64,000 nucleotides of DNA from Lysobacter prati. GTDB lineage: Bacteria > Pseudomonadota > Gammaproteobacteria > Xanthomonadales > Xanthomonadaceae. Under the pieces are notes generated by a model, which searched no databases, was not told where the DNA came from, and worked only from the letters and a program-made list of their open reading frames with translations. The position numbers and the translations under genes were made by a program. This document shows, in pieces, positions 10,852 to 19,831 of the stretch (the stretch's first letter is position 1; each line of letters starts with the position of its first letter). The DNA lies in contig NZ_VLNV01000001.1 in the NCBI RefSeq assembly GCF_009765215.1, forward strand, positions 310,001 through 374,000, read 5' to 3'.

Positions 10852-11400
10852 GTGAAGGAAACACAATCCAACGTGCCTCGTGATTCCAGATCGCGATTGC
10901 GTCCATCGACCCTGCTGCGTCTCGTGCTCCCCGTCCTGCTGGTGCATTCGGGGCAGGCACTCGCATCCGGATCGATGGAAGACAAGATCGCCGACGTGAT
11001 GGTCTGGGTCGTCATCGTGGTGGCACCGATCCTGGCGCTGACCGTGTTTTGGATCCTGCACGTCTGGCCCGAGCGCGTTGCGCTGGCGCGTGACCATCCG
11101 CAGAAGGAAGCGATCCAGGCCTTGTGCCTGATGTCGCTGGTGTTCGGCGGCCTGTTGTGGCCGCTGGCGATGCTGTGGGCCTACATGAAACCGCTGCGGT
11201 TCCGGCTGGAACCATCGGACTCCGGCGTCGAATCCGGTGCGCAGGCGCCGGCCCCGGCGCCGTGTCCGCCCTTCGACGCAAGCGCCCTCACGCATGCGCC
11301 CGTCGAGGAGGAAATCGTCTTCCTGCGCCATCGCATCGAAGCGCTGCAGGGCCGCCTGGAGGTCCTCGTCGAGCGTGATTCGTCGATGCTGCATGGCTGA
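10852..11400 (+). CDS. DUF3302 inner-membrane protein (YiaW-like)
   Basis: 182 aa from a GTG start with GGAGGA 7 nt upstream. After a signal-like helix (LLRLVLPVLLVHSGQALASG) come MEDKIADVMVWVVIVVAPILAL and a second membrane helix (ALCLMSLVFGGLLWPLAMLWAYM): the two-helix DUF3302 arrangement of E. coli YiaW. A soluble tail ends in a short coiled coil (EEEIVFLRHRIEALQGRLEVLVE). As in E. coli yiaV-yiaW, a HlyD adaptor gene is adjacent, which supports a joint role in an envelope export complex. Confidence 0.78.
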   Translation: MKETQSNVPRDSRSRLRPSTLLRLVLPVLLVHSGQALASGSMEDKIADVMVWVVIVVAPILALTVFWILHVWPERVALARDHPQKEAIQALCLMSLVFGGLLWPLAMLWAYMKPLRFRLEPSDSGVESGAQAPAPAPCPPFDASALTHAPVEEEIVFLRHRIEALQGRLEVLVERDSSMLHG

Positions 11401-11475
11401 TTGCGGCGCTTGGTCGCCACCCGACCACACGGGTAACGCCCACCCCCTTCCACACGCAATGAAGTTGGGAACGCC

Positions 11476-12618
11476 TTGGAAATCCTGATACTCGCGCTGT
11501 ACAGCCTGCTGGTCTGGCTGGTCTTCATCAAGTTCAAGTGGTTGCCGTGGAACATCTATTCGCAGGTCACGGTCGTCGTCATTGCGATGGCCGGCATGGC
11601 CGGCACGATCCTGGCGCTGAACGTGGTCGCGCCGTCGTCGAGCGACGTGCGCGTGCTGAATTATTCGATCGAAGTCGTGCCACGCGTGACCGGCCGCGTG
11701 ATCGAGGTTCCGATCGAAGGCAATCGCCTGTACCGCAAAGGCACGCCGATCCTGAAATTGGACCCGGAGCCGTTCCAGCTCCGCGTGAAGGAGCTCGAGG
11801 CCATGCTGGTCGGTGCCGAGGCCTCGGTCGCGCAGCTTGACCAGGACCTGCTGGCGGCGCGCAACAACACGCAGGCGGCGCTGGCTCAGCTCAACCTGGC
11901 ACGGACGCGTCTGAAGCAGTCACAGCAACTGTCCGCCGAAGGCGCAGGCGCCCACTACGATGTCGAATCCTTCGATGCCGATGTCCGCCGCCTTGAACCG
12001 GCGCACCGCGCCGCCATCGCGGCCGAAGCCAAGATCCGGGCCGAGCTCGACGCGGTGGTCGGCGGCGAACAGTCGTCGGTGGCCAGCACGCGCGCGCAGC
12101 TCGATCAGGCGAAGTGGGAGCTGGCCCAGACCGTGGTCTATGCCCCGGCAGACGGCTATGCGATCAACCTGCAGGTGCGCCCTGGTTCGTACGCCGCGGC
12201 GCTGCCGTTGCGCCCGGTGATGACCTTCGTCGAAGTCCAACAGCAGGTGGTGGCGTTCTACAACCAGAACGAGTTGACCCGGGTCAAGCGCGGCGACGAA
12301 GTGGAGATCGCCCTGCCGACGCTGCCGGGCAAGGTCATCAAGGGCGAAGTCGATTCGATCGTGTGGGCGACCGGGCAGGGCCAGTTCCTGGCCTCGGGTA
12401 CGTTGCCCAACCTGCCTGCCGAAGCCGGGCCGGCGGCGCCGCCGCAGAAGTATGCGGTGAAGGTGCGCATCACCGATCCGGAGCGCAACTTCCTGGCCAT
12501 GGGCGCGCGTGGCGTCGGCGCGATCTACACGACGCATGGCAAGCCGATCCACCTGATCAGGAAGGTGATTCTCCGGGTCAACTCGGTGACGAACTACCTG
12601 ATCCTGAAGTTGCATTGA
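11476..12618 (+). CDS. HlyD-family membrane fusion protein (YiaV/AaeA-like)
   Basis: A 380-aa periplasmic adaptor. The TTG start is chosen because the frame opens MEILILALYSLLVWLVFIKF and no in-frame ATG exists upstream. Two N-terminal membrane helices (residues 2-20 and about 35-52) match YiaV-type adaptors. They are followed by the lipoyl/barrel half RVTGRVIEVPIEGNRLYRKG, an alpha-helical hairpin of roughly 120 residues, the second lipoyl half VVYAPADGYAINLQVRPGSY, and a beta-barrel. It joins an inner-membrane component to the outer-membrane factor encoded 1 nt downstream. Confidence 0.9.
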   Translation: MEILILALYSLLVWLVFIKFKWLPWNIYSQVTVVVIAMAGMAGTILALNVVAPSSSDVRVLNYSIEVVPRVTGRVIEVPIEGNRLYRKGTPILKLDPEPFQLRVKELEAMLVGAEASVAQLDQDLLAARNNTQAALAQLNLARTRLKQSQQLSAEGAGAHYDVESFDADVRRLEPAHRAAIAAEAKIRAELDAVVGGEQSSVASTRAQLDQAKWELAQTVVYAPADGYAINLQVRPGSYAAALPLRPVMTFVEVQQQVVAFYNQNELTRVKRGDEVEIALPTLPGKVIKGEVDSIVWATGQGQFLASGTLPNLPAEAGPAAPPQKYAVKVRITDPERNFLAMGARGVGAIYTTHGKPIHLIRKVILRVNSVTNYLILKLH

Positions 12619-12619
12619 T

Positions 12620-14071
12620 GTGGGGATGGCCGTGATCACGCATCGTCATCCCCGCCGCGCCCGGGCCACATGGCTGGCGGCACTCGTTGTCGCCGCGAGC
12701 GGATGCGCCAATCTGACCGCGCCCGGGCCGGATGAAATCTACGATCAAGCCATGGGCGGCGTGGTCGTGCCGGCGGCATGGAGCACGACCGCGCAGGCCA
12801 GTGCGTTCCGCCCGGGATGGATCGGTTTCGCCGAAGACGGCCAGCTCAAGCAGCTCATCGACGAGGCGCTTGCGCATAACCCGGACCTGAGAGCGGCCGG
12901 CAGCCGCCTTGAGCAGGTACGCCTGCAGATGCGCCTGGCCGGTGCGGACCTGCAACCCACCGTCACGCTGGGGGGCAAGTATTCCAATTCGTTGCAACCG
13001 GCCAATGGCCTGGACATCAACGGCTACGGCGTGGTGCTCAACTGGGAGCTGGATCTGTGGGGCCGTGCGCGCGCCGAGAAGAAGGCGGGTGAAGCGGCCT
13101 ACCGTTCGGCCGAGGCCGACTATGCCTACGCCCGCCAGTCGTTGGCGGCGATGACCGCGCGCGCGTGGTTGCTTGCGATCGAGGCTACGCGGCAGACCGA
13201 ACTGTCCATGCGGATCCGCGATGCGGCGCGCGCGCAGACGGCGCTGATGGAGCGGCGTGAGCAGGTGGGCAAGATCTCGGCACAGGACGTCGCCGTGGCC
13301 CGCGCGCAGGCGCAGACGAGCGAGGACGCGGCACTCCAGGCCGAGCAGGGCAGGCAGCAGGCGCTGCGCACGCTTGAGCTGCTGGTGGGGCGTTATCCCA
13401 CCGCATCCATTGCCGTCCCGTCCGCGCTGCCCGGCGATCTTGAGCCGGTCCCGGTTGGCGTGCCCTCGGACCTGGTGGAGCGACGCCCCGACCTGATCGC
13501 CGCGCGAAAGCGCTATGAGCACGCATTCTTCGACCGCGAGGAAGCGCGCGCGGCGCGGTTGCCACGGGTCGCGCTGAACCTCGGCGCCGGCCGCCTGACC
13601 TCCGAGTTCCTGCAACTCAAGGACGGTCTGGGCTCCACGGTCTTTCCCGCGGGTGGCAAGTTGCTGTGGCCGCTGTTCGATGCCGGCCGGCTGAAGACCG
13701 AGGTCGAGATCCGCGACGAGCAGCAGCGCGAAGCCGCCGCCGAATACGCGCGAACCATCCTGACCGCCTTCACGGAAGTGGAAAGCGCACTTGCCGCAGA
13801 CACCCTGCTGCAGCAGCGCGAGCGCTCGCTGTCGCGCCAGACCGAGGCGTTGCAGCAGGCGCTCGATGCCACCCGCGCCCAGCTGCGTGTCGGCAAGGCC
13901 GACCGCCATGATCTGCTCGATCGCGAACTGGCACTGGATGCCTCGAGGATCACCCTGATGCGGGTCGCCACGGAGCGCCGAACGCAGCGCGCCAACCTGC
14001 ACCTTGCGCTGGGTGGCGACTTTGGCGTCCCGTTGCAGTCGGCGGGCAGCGCCGGCGCATCGGGCCGCTGA
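12620..14071 (+). CDS. Outer-membrane efflux lipoprotein, NodT/OprM family
   Basis: A 483-aa TolC-superfamily channel with a lipoprotein signal (LAALVVAASGC, lipidated Cys near residue 29). The two-fold repeated outer-membrane-efflux domains include ALAHNPDLRAAGSRLEQVR and DLVERRPDLIAARKRYEHA, which mark the starts of the repeats. GTG 12620 is 1 nt after the adaptor stop; ATG 12626 is an equally possible start. It forms a trans-periplasmic conduit with the preceding adaptor. Confidence 0.92.
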   Translation: MGMAVITHRHPRRARATWLAALVVAASGCANLTAPGPDEIYDQAMGGVVVPAAWSTTAQASAFRPGWIGFAEDGQLKQLIDEALAHNPDLRAAGSRLEQVRLQMRLAGADLQPTVTLGGKYSNSLQPANGLDINGYGVVLNWELDLWGRARAEKKAGEAAYRSAEADYAYARQSLAAMTARAWLLAIEATRQTELSMRIRDAARAQTALMERREQVGKISAQDVAVARAQAQTSEDAALQAEQGRQQALRTLELLVGRYPTASIAVPSALPGDLEPVPVGVPSDLVERRPDLIAARKRYEHAFFDREEARAARLPRVALNLGAGRLTSEFLQLKDGLGSTVFPAGGKLLWPLFDAGRLKTEVEIRDEQQREAAAEYARTILTAFTEVESALAADTLLQQRERSLSRQTEALQQALDATRAQLRVGKADRHDLLDRELALDASRITLMRVATERRTQRANLHLALGGDFGVPLQSAGSAGASGR

Positions 14072-14195
14072 TCGCGCGGCGACGCTCAGTGGTGAAATCA
14101 CGCTGATCCGGATGCTGCTATAAGGGCGTGCGGCCCTGTCGGGGCCGCGCTGCCGTTCTCCCGCTCTGCAAGCTCGACCGCCACTTCCGTCGTGG

Positions 14196-14882
14196 ATGCA
14201 TGCAATGAGCACCAAGCGCCGTTCTTCGTTGATGGACCGTTACCTCGACCCGGCGACCAGCCTGGCCGAAGTGCTGTTCGGCCTGATCATGACGCTGACC
14301 TTCACCCTCGGCGCCGGCATCATCATCCAGGACGAAGGGCGCGAAGGGGCACGCGAGCTGCTGATCGCGCTGATCGGCTGCAACCTGGCGTGGGGCATCA
14401 TCGATGCGGCGATGTACCTGGTCGGCGTGTTGTTCGATCGCGGCAGGAAGCGACGGTTGGCGCTGGCCATTCGCGCCTCGCCAGACGATCGCGCCGCCAG
14501 TTCGGTCGTGGCCGGCGAGCTCGACGAACTGCTGGCCGATGTGATGCAGGAAGGCGACAGGCAGACGCTGTATGCGCGCATCGCCGGCCACCTGCGCAAC
14601 CGGCAGGACGCGACGGTAGCGCTGCACCGATCCGACTATCTGGGTGCCTTCACCAGCTTCTTCCTGGTGGTGCTGAGCAGCGTGCCGGCCGCGGTGCCCT
14701 TCCTCCTCATCGACGACGCACGGTTGGCCCTGCGCACGTCGAACGCGGTGCTGCTGGTGCTGTTGTTCGCCACCGGGTACGCCTGGTCACGCTATACCCT
14801 TGGAAAGCCATGGCTGGTCGGGCTGTGCTTCCTGTTCGGGGGTGCGGCACTGGTGGCACTGGCTATCGCGCTGGGCGGCTAG
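14196..14882 (+). CDS. Five-helix integral membrane protein, possibly VIT1/CCC1-like
   Basis: 228 aa with five predicted membrane helices: LAEVLFGLIMTLTFTLGAGIII, LLIALIGCNLAWGIIDAAMYL, GAFTSFFLVVLSSVPAAVPFLL, VLLVLLFATGYAW and LVGLCFLFGGAALVALAIAL. A soluble segment of about 60 residues lies between helices 2 and 3. The pattern SLAEVLFGLIM...GCNLAWGIIDA resembles small membrane proteins sometimes labelled VIT1/CCC1 family, but the resemblance is weak and no substrate is implied. It lies 124 nt after the outer-membrane factor gene on the same strand. The start may instead be ATG 14205. Confidence 0.65.
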   Translation: MHAMSTKRRSSLMDRYLDPATSLAEVLFGLIMTLTFTLGAGIIIQDEGREGARELLIALIGCNLAWGIIDAAMYLVGVLFDRGRKRRLALAIRASPDDRAASSVVAGELDELLADVMQEGDRQTLYARIAGHLRNRQDATVALHRSDYLGAFTSFFLVVLSSVPAAVPFLLIDDARLALRTSNAVLLVLLFATGYAWSRYTLGKPWLVGLCFLFGGAALVALAIALGG

Positions 14883-14898
14883 GGCAGGGGCGGGATCG

Positions 14899-16059
14899 TC
14901 AGGCAGCGGCTTGCGGTCGCAACGCACGCACAGGAACCAGGTGCATCAGCAAGGCCATCACCGCGACTGCGGCGCCGAGCAGGAAGGCGAGATGCCCGCC
15001 GCCGTGCTGCCAGCCCACGGCGGCGATGCCGGCACCGGTGACGCCGCCGACGCCGCCGCTGAAGCCATAGAGCATGCCCTGTGCCGCGGCCATGTCGCGC
15101 CGCTCGGGAAACAGTTCCGCCATGCGCCGCATGCAGCCGGCATGGAAGGCGGCGAAACTCAGCGCGTGCCCGGTCTGCGCCAGCGCCATCCAGGCGAAGG
15201 AACCGCCGAGCAGCGCGACCATGACCCAGCGCAGCGCGGTGGCGATCAGGCATGCCGTCATCAGGCGTTGCGCACCGAATCGCTGCACGAGCCGGGGCGC
15301 CTGCCAGAACATCAGGATTTCGCACAGCACGCCAATGGCCCAGAGCACGCCGACAGCGAAGCCGTCATGGCCCTGTGCCTGCAGGTGTAGGGTGAAGAAC
15401 ACGTAGAACGGACCAAAGCCCAGCTGCATGAGCATCGCCACCAGCAGCAGGCGGCGTACGCCCGGCCGGCGCCATAGCGCCTGTCTCGGGACGTCGGCGA
15501 CGAGCGCGGGCAGGGGACGATCGCCACGGTGCAGCCAGGAGGCAGCGACCGTCAGCAGTAGCCAAGGCAAGGTCAGCCAGACAAAGGCGTCGTTGCCGAG
15601 GCGGTCGAGCAACCAGCCATAGCTGCCGGCGACGATGAGGAATCCGACCGAGCCCCACATGCGGATTCGGCCGTAGTCGTGATTGCGCTGGCCCAGCGCC
15701 GACAAGGTCATCGCTTCGAACTGCGGCATCACCGCGTTGAAGAAGAGGCCGAACCAGGCCATGGTCGCGAACAGCATCACGCCGGTAGTGAATCCGGCGA
15801 AGGCGGCGAAACCGAGCAACGACAGAACGCAACCGGCGACCAGCCAATGTCCCGGGTTGGCGCTGCGTGCACTCATTCGCGCCCAGGTAGGCGGCGCGAT
15901 GATGCGGCCGCCGTACCACAACGCGAGCATCGCGCCGACCGCGTAACCGCCGTGGCCATTGGCGACCACCCAGCGGCCGATGTAGGGCGTGTAGGCGCCG
16001 AGCGCGCCGTAGTAGCCAAGGTAGAACAGCGCGTAGCGGCGGAAATCGGCGGGGGACAA
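14899..16059 (-). CDS. MFS transporter, HcaT/LacY-like subgroup
   Basis: A 386-aa, twelve-helix major facilitator. The opening SPADFRRYALFYLGYYGALGAYTPYIGRW and the C-terminal AAQGMLYGFSGGVGGVTGAG are typical of the MFS_1-like group around phenylpropionate permease HcaT and nucleoside/sugar symporters. The start is a TTG at 16059; the first internal Met comes only after 40 residues and would remove the first helix. The substrate cannot be inferred. It is convergent with the gene at 14196. Confidence 0.85.
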   Translation of the reverse strand: MSPADFRRYALFYLGYYGALGAYTPYIGRWVVANGHGGYAVGAMLALWYGGRIIAPPTWARMSARSANPGHWLVAGCVLSLLGFAAFAGFTTGVMLFATMAWFGLFFNAVMPQFEAMTLSALGQRNHDYGRIRMWGSVGFLIVAGSYGWLLDRLGNDAFVWLTLPWLLLTVAASWLHRGDRPLPALVADVPRQALWRRPGVRRLLLVAMLMQLGFGPFYVFFTLHLQAQGHDGFAVGVLWAIGVLCEILMFWQAPRLVQRFGAQRLMTACLIATALRWVMVALLGGSFAWMALAQTGHALSFAAFHAGCMRRMAELFPERRDMAAAQGMLYGFSGGVGGVTGAGIAAVGWQHGGGHLAFLLGAAVAVMALLMHLVPVRALRPQAAA

Positions 16060-16101
16060 GAGCTACGGACCTGTTAGGGCGATTGCGGATTATGCGGCAC
16101 C

Positions 16102-16216
16102 GCACCGTCGTCCCGGCGAACGCCGGGACCCAGGATGTCGACGCATCAGATCCGCGGCAGGTGCTCGCCGGACAGGTTCCGGGCCTGGGTCCCGGCGTTC
16201 GCCGGGACGACGGTGC
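16102..16216. repeat. REPIN: two inverted REP elements
   Basis: A perfect 33-bp inverted repeat pairs 16102-16134 with 16184-16216, with a 49-bp spacer. Each arm itself contains the palindromic REP core (GTCCCGGCG-TT-CGCCGGGAC type). It lies between the MFS and DUF2461 genes. This is the dimeric REP/REPIN arrangement mobilised by RAYT transposases in many gammaproteobacteria. Confidence 0.85.
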
Positions 16217-16219
16217 CGT

Positions 16220-16906
16220 TCAGAACTCCAGGTCCAGCGCCGCGCACAGGTAGTCGGTGAACGGCGCCAGGCCCTGCAGGTCGGTCTGGAGCGTCTTGAG
16301 CAGGCGCGGCCCGGTCATCGTCGCGTCGTCGATGGCGCGCAGCGCGACGAAGTTCTTGCGCTTGAGGTCGTCGGCGAACTCGAAGTCGTCGGGGAAACCG
16401 CGCGGCATGCGGGTGAGCACTTCGCTGTCGTCGAGGTCGAAACGGCGACGGAACTTCGTCGCGTGTGCGGCGACCTTCCAACTGCCCGGATTGTCGAGGA
16501 TGAAATGCCGGACCCGGCGCAGGCTGTCCGGCTGCGGGTGCCAGATGCCCGATGCGATGAAGCAGTTGCCGGGCTGCAGGTGCAGGTAGAACGACGGCGC
16601 CTCGACCTGGCGGCCCCGCTCGTGGAACAGGCGCGCGCCCTGCCAGTTCTTGTAGGGCGTCTTGTCGTTGGCGAAACGGGTGTCGCGGTGGATGCGGAAC
16701 AGCGACCCGCCCACGCCCTTGGGCTCGGACCGGTAGTGCGGGCTGACGCCGGCCAGGATCGGCGGCAGGTCGGTCAGCAGGTGCTGGAACGGTTCACGCA
16801 CGTGGCTGTCGTAGTCGGCCTTGTGCGCATGGAACCATTCGCGGTCGTTGTTGCGCGCAAGCCCGCGCAGGAACTTGAAGCTGGCGTCGCTGAAGTAGTG
16901 GCTCAT
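16220..16906 (-). CDS. DUF2461 domain protein
   Basis: 228 aa covering a complete DUF2461 (TIGR02453) protein: FLRGLARNNDREWFHAHK at the N-terminus, SLFRIHRDTRFANDKTPYKNW, and FYLHLQPGNCFIASGIWHPQ. The biochemical role of the family is unknown. The gene follows sbcB by 33 nt on the same strand and is probably in its transcript. Confidence 0.88.
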   Translation of the reverse strand: MSHYFSDASFKFLRGLARNNDREWFHAHKADYDSHVREPFQHLLTDLPPILAGVSPHYRSEPKGVGGSLFRIHRDTRFANDKTPYKNWQGARLFHERGRQVEAPSFYLHLQPGNCFIASGIWHPQPDSLRRVRHFILDNPGSWKVAAHATKFRRRFDLDDSEVLTRMPRGFPDDFEFADDLKRKNFVALRAIDDATMTGPRLLKTLQTDLQGLAPFTDYLCAALDLEF

Positions 16907-16939
16907 AGGCGGATGTTCAAACCTGGTGTAAGTCCAAAC

Positions 16940-18382
16940 TCAGTTCAGGCTGGCCGCGATCTCACCGCCCCATGCTTCGAGGCGGTCGAGCAGGGCCAAC
17001 TTGTCGGGGGCGGTGGCGTGAGTGGTGCGCAGTTCGGCGATCTCGGCAGCGAAGCGCTCGAAGCCGTACTCGGCCAATCCGGTGTCGGTGTAGAGGCGCT
17101 GCCGCCGGTACTCGTCCCAGCGTGCACGCTCTTCGGCCGACAGCGTCTGCGGCCAGTTGCGCGCGCGGTAACGGAACAGGATGCCTGGCAGGCGCGCATC
17201 GCGAAATGCGAACTCGCGTTCACCCAAGGCTTCGGGCGGAGTCGTGCGCACTTGTGCGAAAAGGCGCTTGTCGCCGTCGCCGATGAAGCCGTCGTAGAGC
17301 GCGGCATCCAGATCCGGGGTGACGCGCTCACGTTCGCGCGCGAACACCTGGCGGACCTTCTCCACCAGCGCCGGGCCCGCCTCGCGGATCCGCGCGGCGC
17401 GACGCTCCGTTTCGACCGGGTCGATCAGAAGCCGCTCGAAATCCGGCGCCCGCAAGTGATCCCAGGCGACCAGGGCCGGGCTGCGGTTGCTGTGCACTTC
17501 CTTCAGCGCGATCCGCTCCTCGCCTTCGGCCAGGTCGGCCGAACGCGTATACAGGCGCGCGGCGATCGCCTCGGCATCGAGTTGCAGCAGCGGCTCAGGA
17601 TCCTGGGCGAGATCGAACACGATCACCCGACTGTCGATGTGCGGGTGGCGCGCAATGGGCAGCACCGCGGCCGAGCACAGGCGGCTGGCGGGGAATCGCT
17701 GCGAGACGTTGAGAAGCGGGTTCATCGCTACCACGTCCATCAGGCCCGCCGCGTAGCGCTTGTCGCGCAGCTTCAGCGCGTAGTCCCACAGGCGCGGCTG
17801 CGCGGCCTTGAGCTTGCGTGCCAGGCCGATCAGTGCGCGCACGTCGGAGAGCGCTTCGTGCGCGTCGCCCTCGCGCACGCCGTTGGCTTCGGCGAGGTGC
17901 TCGAGGCGGAACGACGTGGCGCCGTCCTCGCGCTTTGGCCACACCAGGCCTTCAGGACGCAGGGCGTGGGCAAGGCGCAGCACGTCGAGCAGATCCCAGC
18001 GCGAGTTGCCGCCACGCCACTCGCGCTCGTAGGCGTCGAAGAAGTTGCGGAAGAAGCCATAGCGCACGAACTCGTCGTCGAAGCGCAGCGAGTTGTAACC
18101 CAGGCTGCAGGTCTCCGGCCGCGCCATCTCCTCGAAGATCTGGGCGAACGCGGTGGCCTCGTTGACGCCCTCCTGCATGGCGTGCTGCGGGCTGATGCCG
18201 GTGACCATGGTCGCGCCGGGCGAGGGCAGCAGGTCGTCGGCCGGCTTGACGAAGAAGCTGATCGGCTCATCGATCTGGTTGAGGTCGGCATCGGTGCGGA
18301 TCGCCGCGAACTGGGCGATGCGCGTGGTGCGCGGGTCGGCGCCGAAGGTTTCCAGGTCGTAGAAGAGGAAGCTTGCGGGCAT
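16940..18382 (-). CDS. sbcB: Exodeoxyribonuclease I
   Basis: 480 aa. A DEDD-type 3'-5' exonuclease that degrades single-stranded DNA in recombination and mismatch repair. The exonuclease motif I FLFYDLETFGADPRTTRIAQFA is at the N-terminus. SLGYNSLRFDDEFVRYGFFRNFFDAYEREW and the final active-site region EGDAHEALSDVRAL follow, then the SH3-like and helical C-terminal domains. ATG 18382 is preferred over one five codons upstream because it fits the family start and follows the kmo stop by 11 nt. Confidence 0.95.
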   Translation of the reverse strand: MPASFLFYDLETFGADPRTTRIAQFAAIRTDADLNQIDEPISFFVKPADDLLPSPGATMVTGISPQHAMQEGVNEATAFAQIFEEMARPETCSLGYNSLRFDDEFVRYGFFRNFFDAYEREWRGGNSRWDLLDVLRLAHALRPEGLVWPKREDGATSFRLEHLAEANGVREGDAHEALSDVRALIGLARKLKAAQPRLWDYALKLRDKRYAAGLMDVVAMNPLLNVSQRFPASRLCSAAVLPIARHPHIDSRVIVFDLAQDPEPLLQLDAEAIAARLYTRSADLAEGEERIALKEVHSNRSPALVAWDHLRAPDFERLLIDPVETERRAARIREAGPALVEKVRQVFARERERVTPDLDAALYDGFIGDGDKRLFAQVRTTPPEALGEREFAFRDARLPGILFRYRARNWPQTLSAEERARWDEYRRQRLYTDTGLAEYGFERFAAEIAELRTTHATAPDKLALLDRLEAWGGEIAASLN

Positions 18383-18393
18383 GGCGGCTCCGC

Positions 18394-19770
18394 TCAAGCT
18401 TGCGCCGGGAGCACGTCGAGCCGCGCGCGCACGGTCGCATCCACGGCGTCCCAGTCGAGTGTCTCGAGCGAGCGGTGGCCGCGGGTCAGGTCGACCAGCA
18501 GTTCGCGCTGCGCGCGCCCGCGCTCGAACGCGGTGGCGTAGGGCATGCGCTGGAAGGTGACCATCGCGTAGCGCGGCATGAACCGCTCGGGATGGCGCTC
18601 TGCCAGCGCGCGTTCGAGGGCGCGTTGCAGCAGGTAGTCGTCATCGTCGACGCGGTCGCGCATCTCCAGGTAGTTCTCCAGCGCCATCGCCTGGATCGCG
18701 CGGGCATTGGGCAAGCGCTCGGCCTGGAAGGCGGCGAACGCGGCGGCGCGATCGGGATTGGAGTCCAGGTGCTCGGCCAGGGCCACGCAGTCCTCGAACG
18801 CGCAGTTCATGCCCTGGCCGTGGAACGGCACCATCGCGTGCGCTGCGTCGCCGACGAGGACGGCGCGGTCGTCCTGGTGCCAGCGGTCGAGGTAGAGCGT
18901 GGCCAGTAGGCCGGCCGGGTTGCGCTCGAAGTCCTGTTCCAGGTTCGGGATCAGCGCCAGTGCATCGGCGAAGTCGCGCTCGAACAGGGCGCGCGCGTCG
19001 GCACCGTTGCGCACGGTGGCAAAGCTGGGGTCGCCTTCGTTGGGCAGGAACAGCGTCACCGTGAAGGTGCGCTCGTCGTTCGGCAACGCGATGCACATGT
19101 AACGGCCGCGCGGCCAGATATGCAGGGCATTGGGTTCGATGCTGAAGCCGCCGTCGGCCGCGGGCGGAATCTCCAGCTCCTTGTAGGAGTGGCCGAGGAA
19201 CTCGGTGCGCTCGCCCAGCTCGGCTTGCGATGCCATCGCGGTGCGCAGCGCCGAACCGGCGCCGTCAGCGCCCACCAGCGAAACGAACGTGGCTTCGTGC
19301 GTGCTGCCGTCGCGCGGATCGGCGAAGCGGGCGACGCGAGCGTCGAAATCTACCGACGCCAGGCCCCGGTCGAAATGCAGCCGGGCGCCGGCGCGCTCGG
19401 CGATGTCGAGCAGGATCACGTTGAGCTCGCCGCGGTGCACCGACCAGATCACTTCGCTGTCGTCGCGACCATAGCGCTGCAGGTCGGTGCGGCCATCGAG
19501 GAAGTGGACCATGCGTCCGCGCATCATCACCGCGTGCTGCATCACCGCGTCATCGGCGCCGGCCAGGCGCAGGGCGTGGCGACCGCGCTCGGCCAGTGCG
19601 AGGTTGATCGAGCGGCCACCCAGGTAGCCCTTGAGGCGCGGATCTCCGCGCTTTTCGAAGACGTCGACGCTCCAGCCGCGCTGCACCAGCAGCGTGGCGA
19701 GCACGGCTCCGGCCAGGCCGGCTCCGATCAGGGTGATGTGCTTGGAAGTGTCGTTGCTCAAACAGGTCAC
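18394..19770 (-). CDS. kmo: Kynurenine 3-monooxygenase
   Basis: 458 aa. A flavoprotein hydroxylase converting L-kynurenine to 3-hydroxykynurenine with NADPH and O2. FAD-binding GAGLAG is at residues 16-21, the KMO-specific GYLGGRSINLALAERGRHAL near 48, and the second FAD motif LVGDAAHAMVPFHGQGMNCAFEDC in the last third. The C-terminus carries the hydrophobic/basic membrane-contact region seen in bacterial KMOs only weakly. It follows kynU by 61 nt in the kynurenine gene train. Confidence 0.95.
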   Translation of the reverse strand: MTCLSNDTSKHITLIGAGLAGAVLATLLVQRGWSVDVFEKRGDPRLKGYLGGRSINLALAERGRHALRLAGADDAVMQHAVMMRGRMVHFLDGRTDLQRYGRDDSEVIWSVHRGELNVILLDIAERAGARLHFDRGLASVDFDARVARFADPRDGSTHEATFVSLVGADGAGSALRTAMASQAELGERTEFLGHSYKELEIPPAADGGFSIEPNALHIWPRGRYMCIALPNDERTFTVTLFLPNEGDPSFATVRNGADARALFERDFADALALIPNLEQDFERNPAGLLATLYLDRWHQDDRAVLVGDAAHAMVPFHGQGMNCAFEDCVALAEHLDSNPDRAAAFAAFQAERLPNARAIQAMALENYLEMRDRVDDDDYLLQRALERALAERHPERFMPRYAMVTFQRMPYATAFERGRAQRELLVDLTRGHRSLETLDWDAVDATVRARLDVLPAQA

Positions 19771-19831
19771 CTATGCGGGTGCTGCGGTTCCTTCTCCCGA
19801 CTGCGGAAGAAGGCTCGATGAAGGTCGTGGC

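Noticed and set aside
10649-10855. A 68-codon frame with a good Shine-Dalgarno sequence
   Set aside because: The start lies within palindromes and the peptide is Arg/Ser/Pro-rich without a hydrophobic or folded pattern; kept only as a note under the regulatory region.
16463-18541. A 692-codon plus-strand frame across sbcB
   Set aside because: It is antisense to the complete exonuclease I gene and has no recognisable domain.
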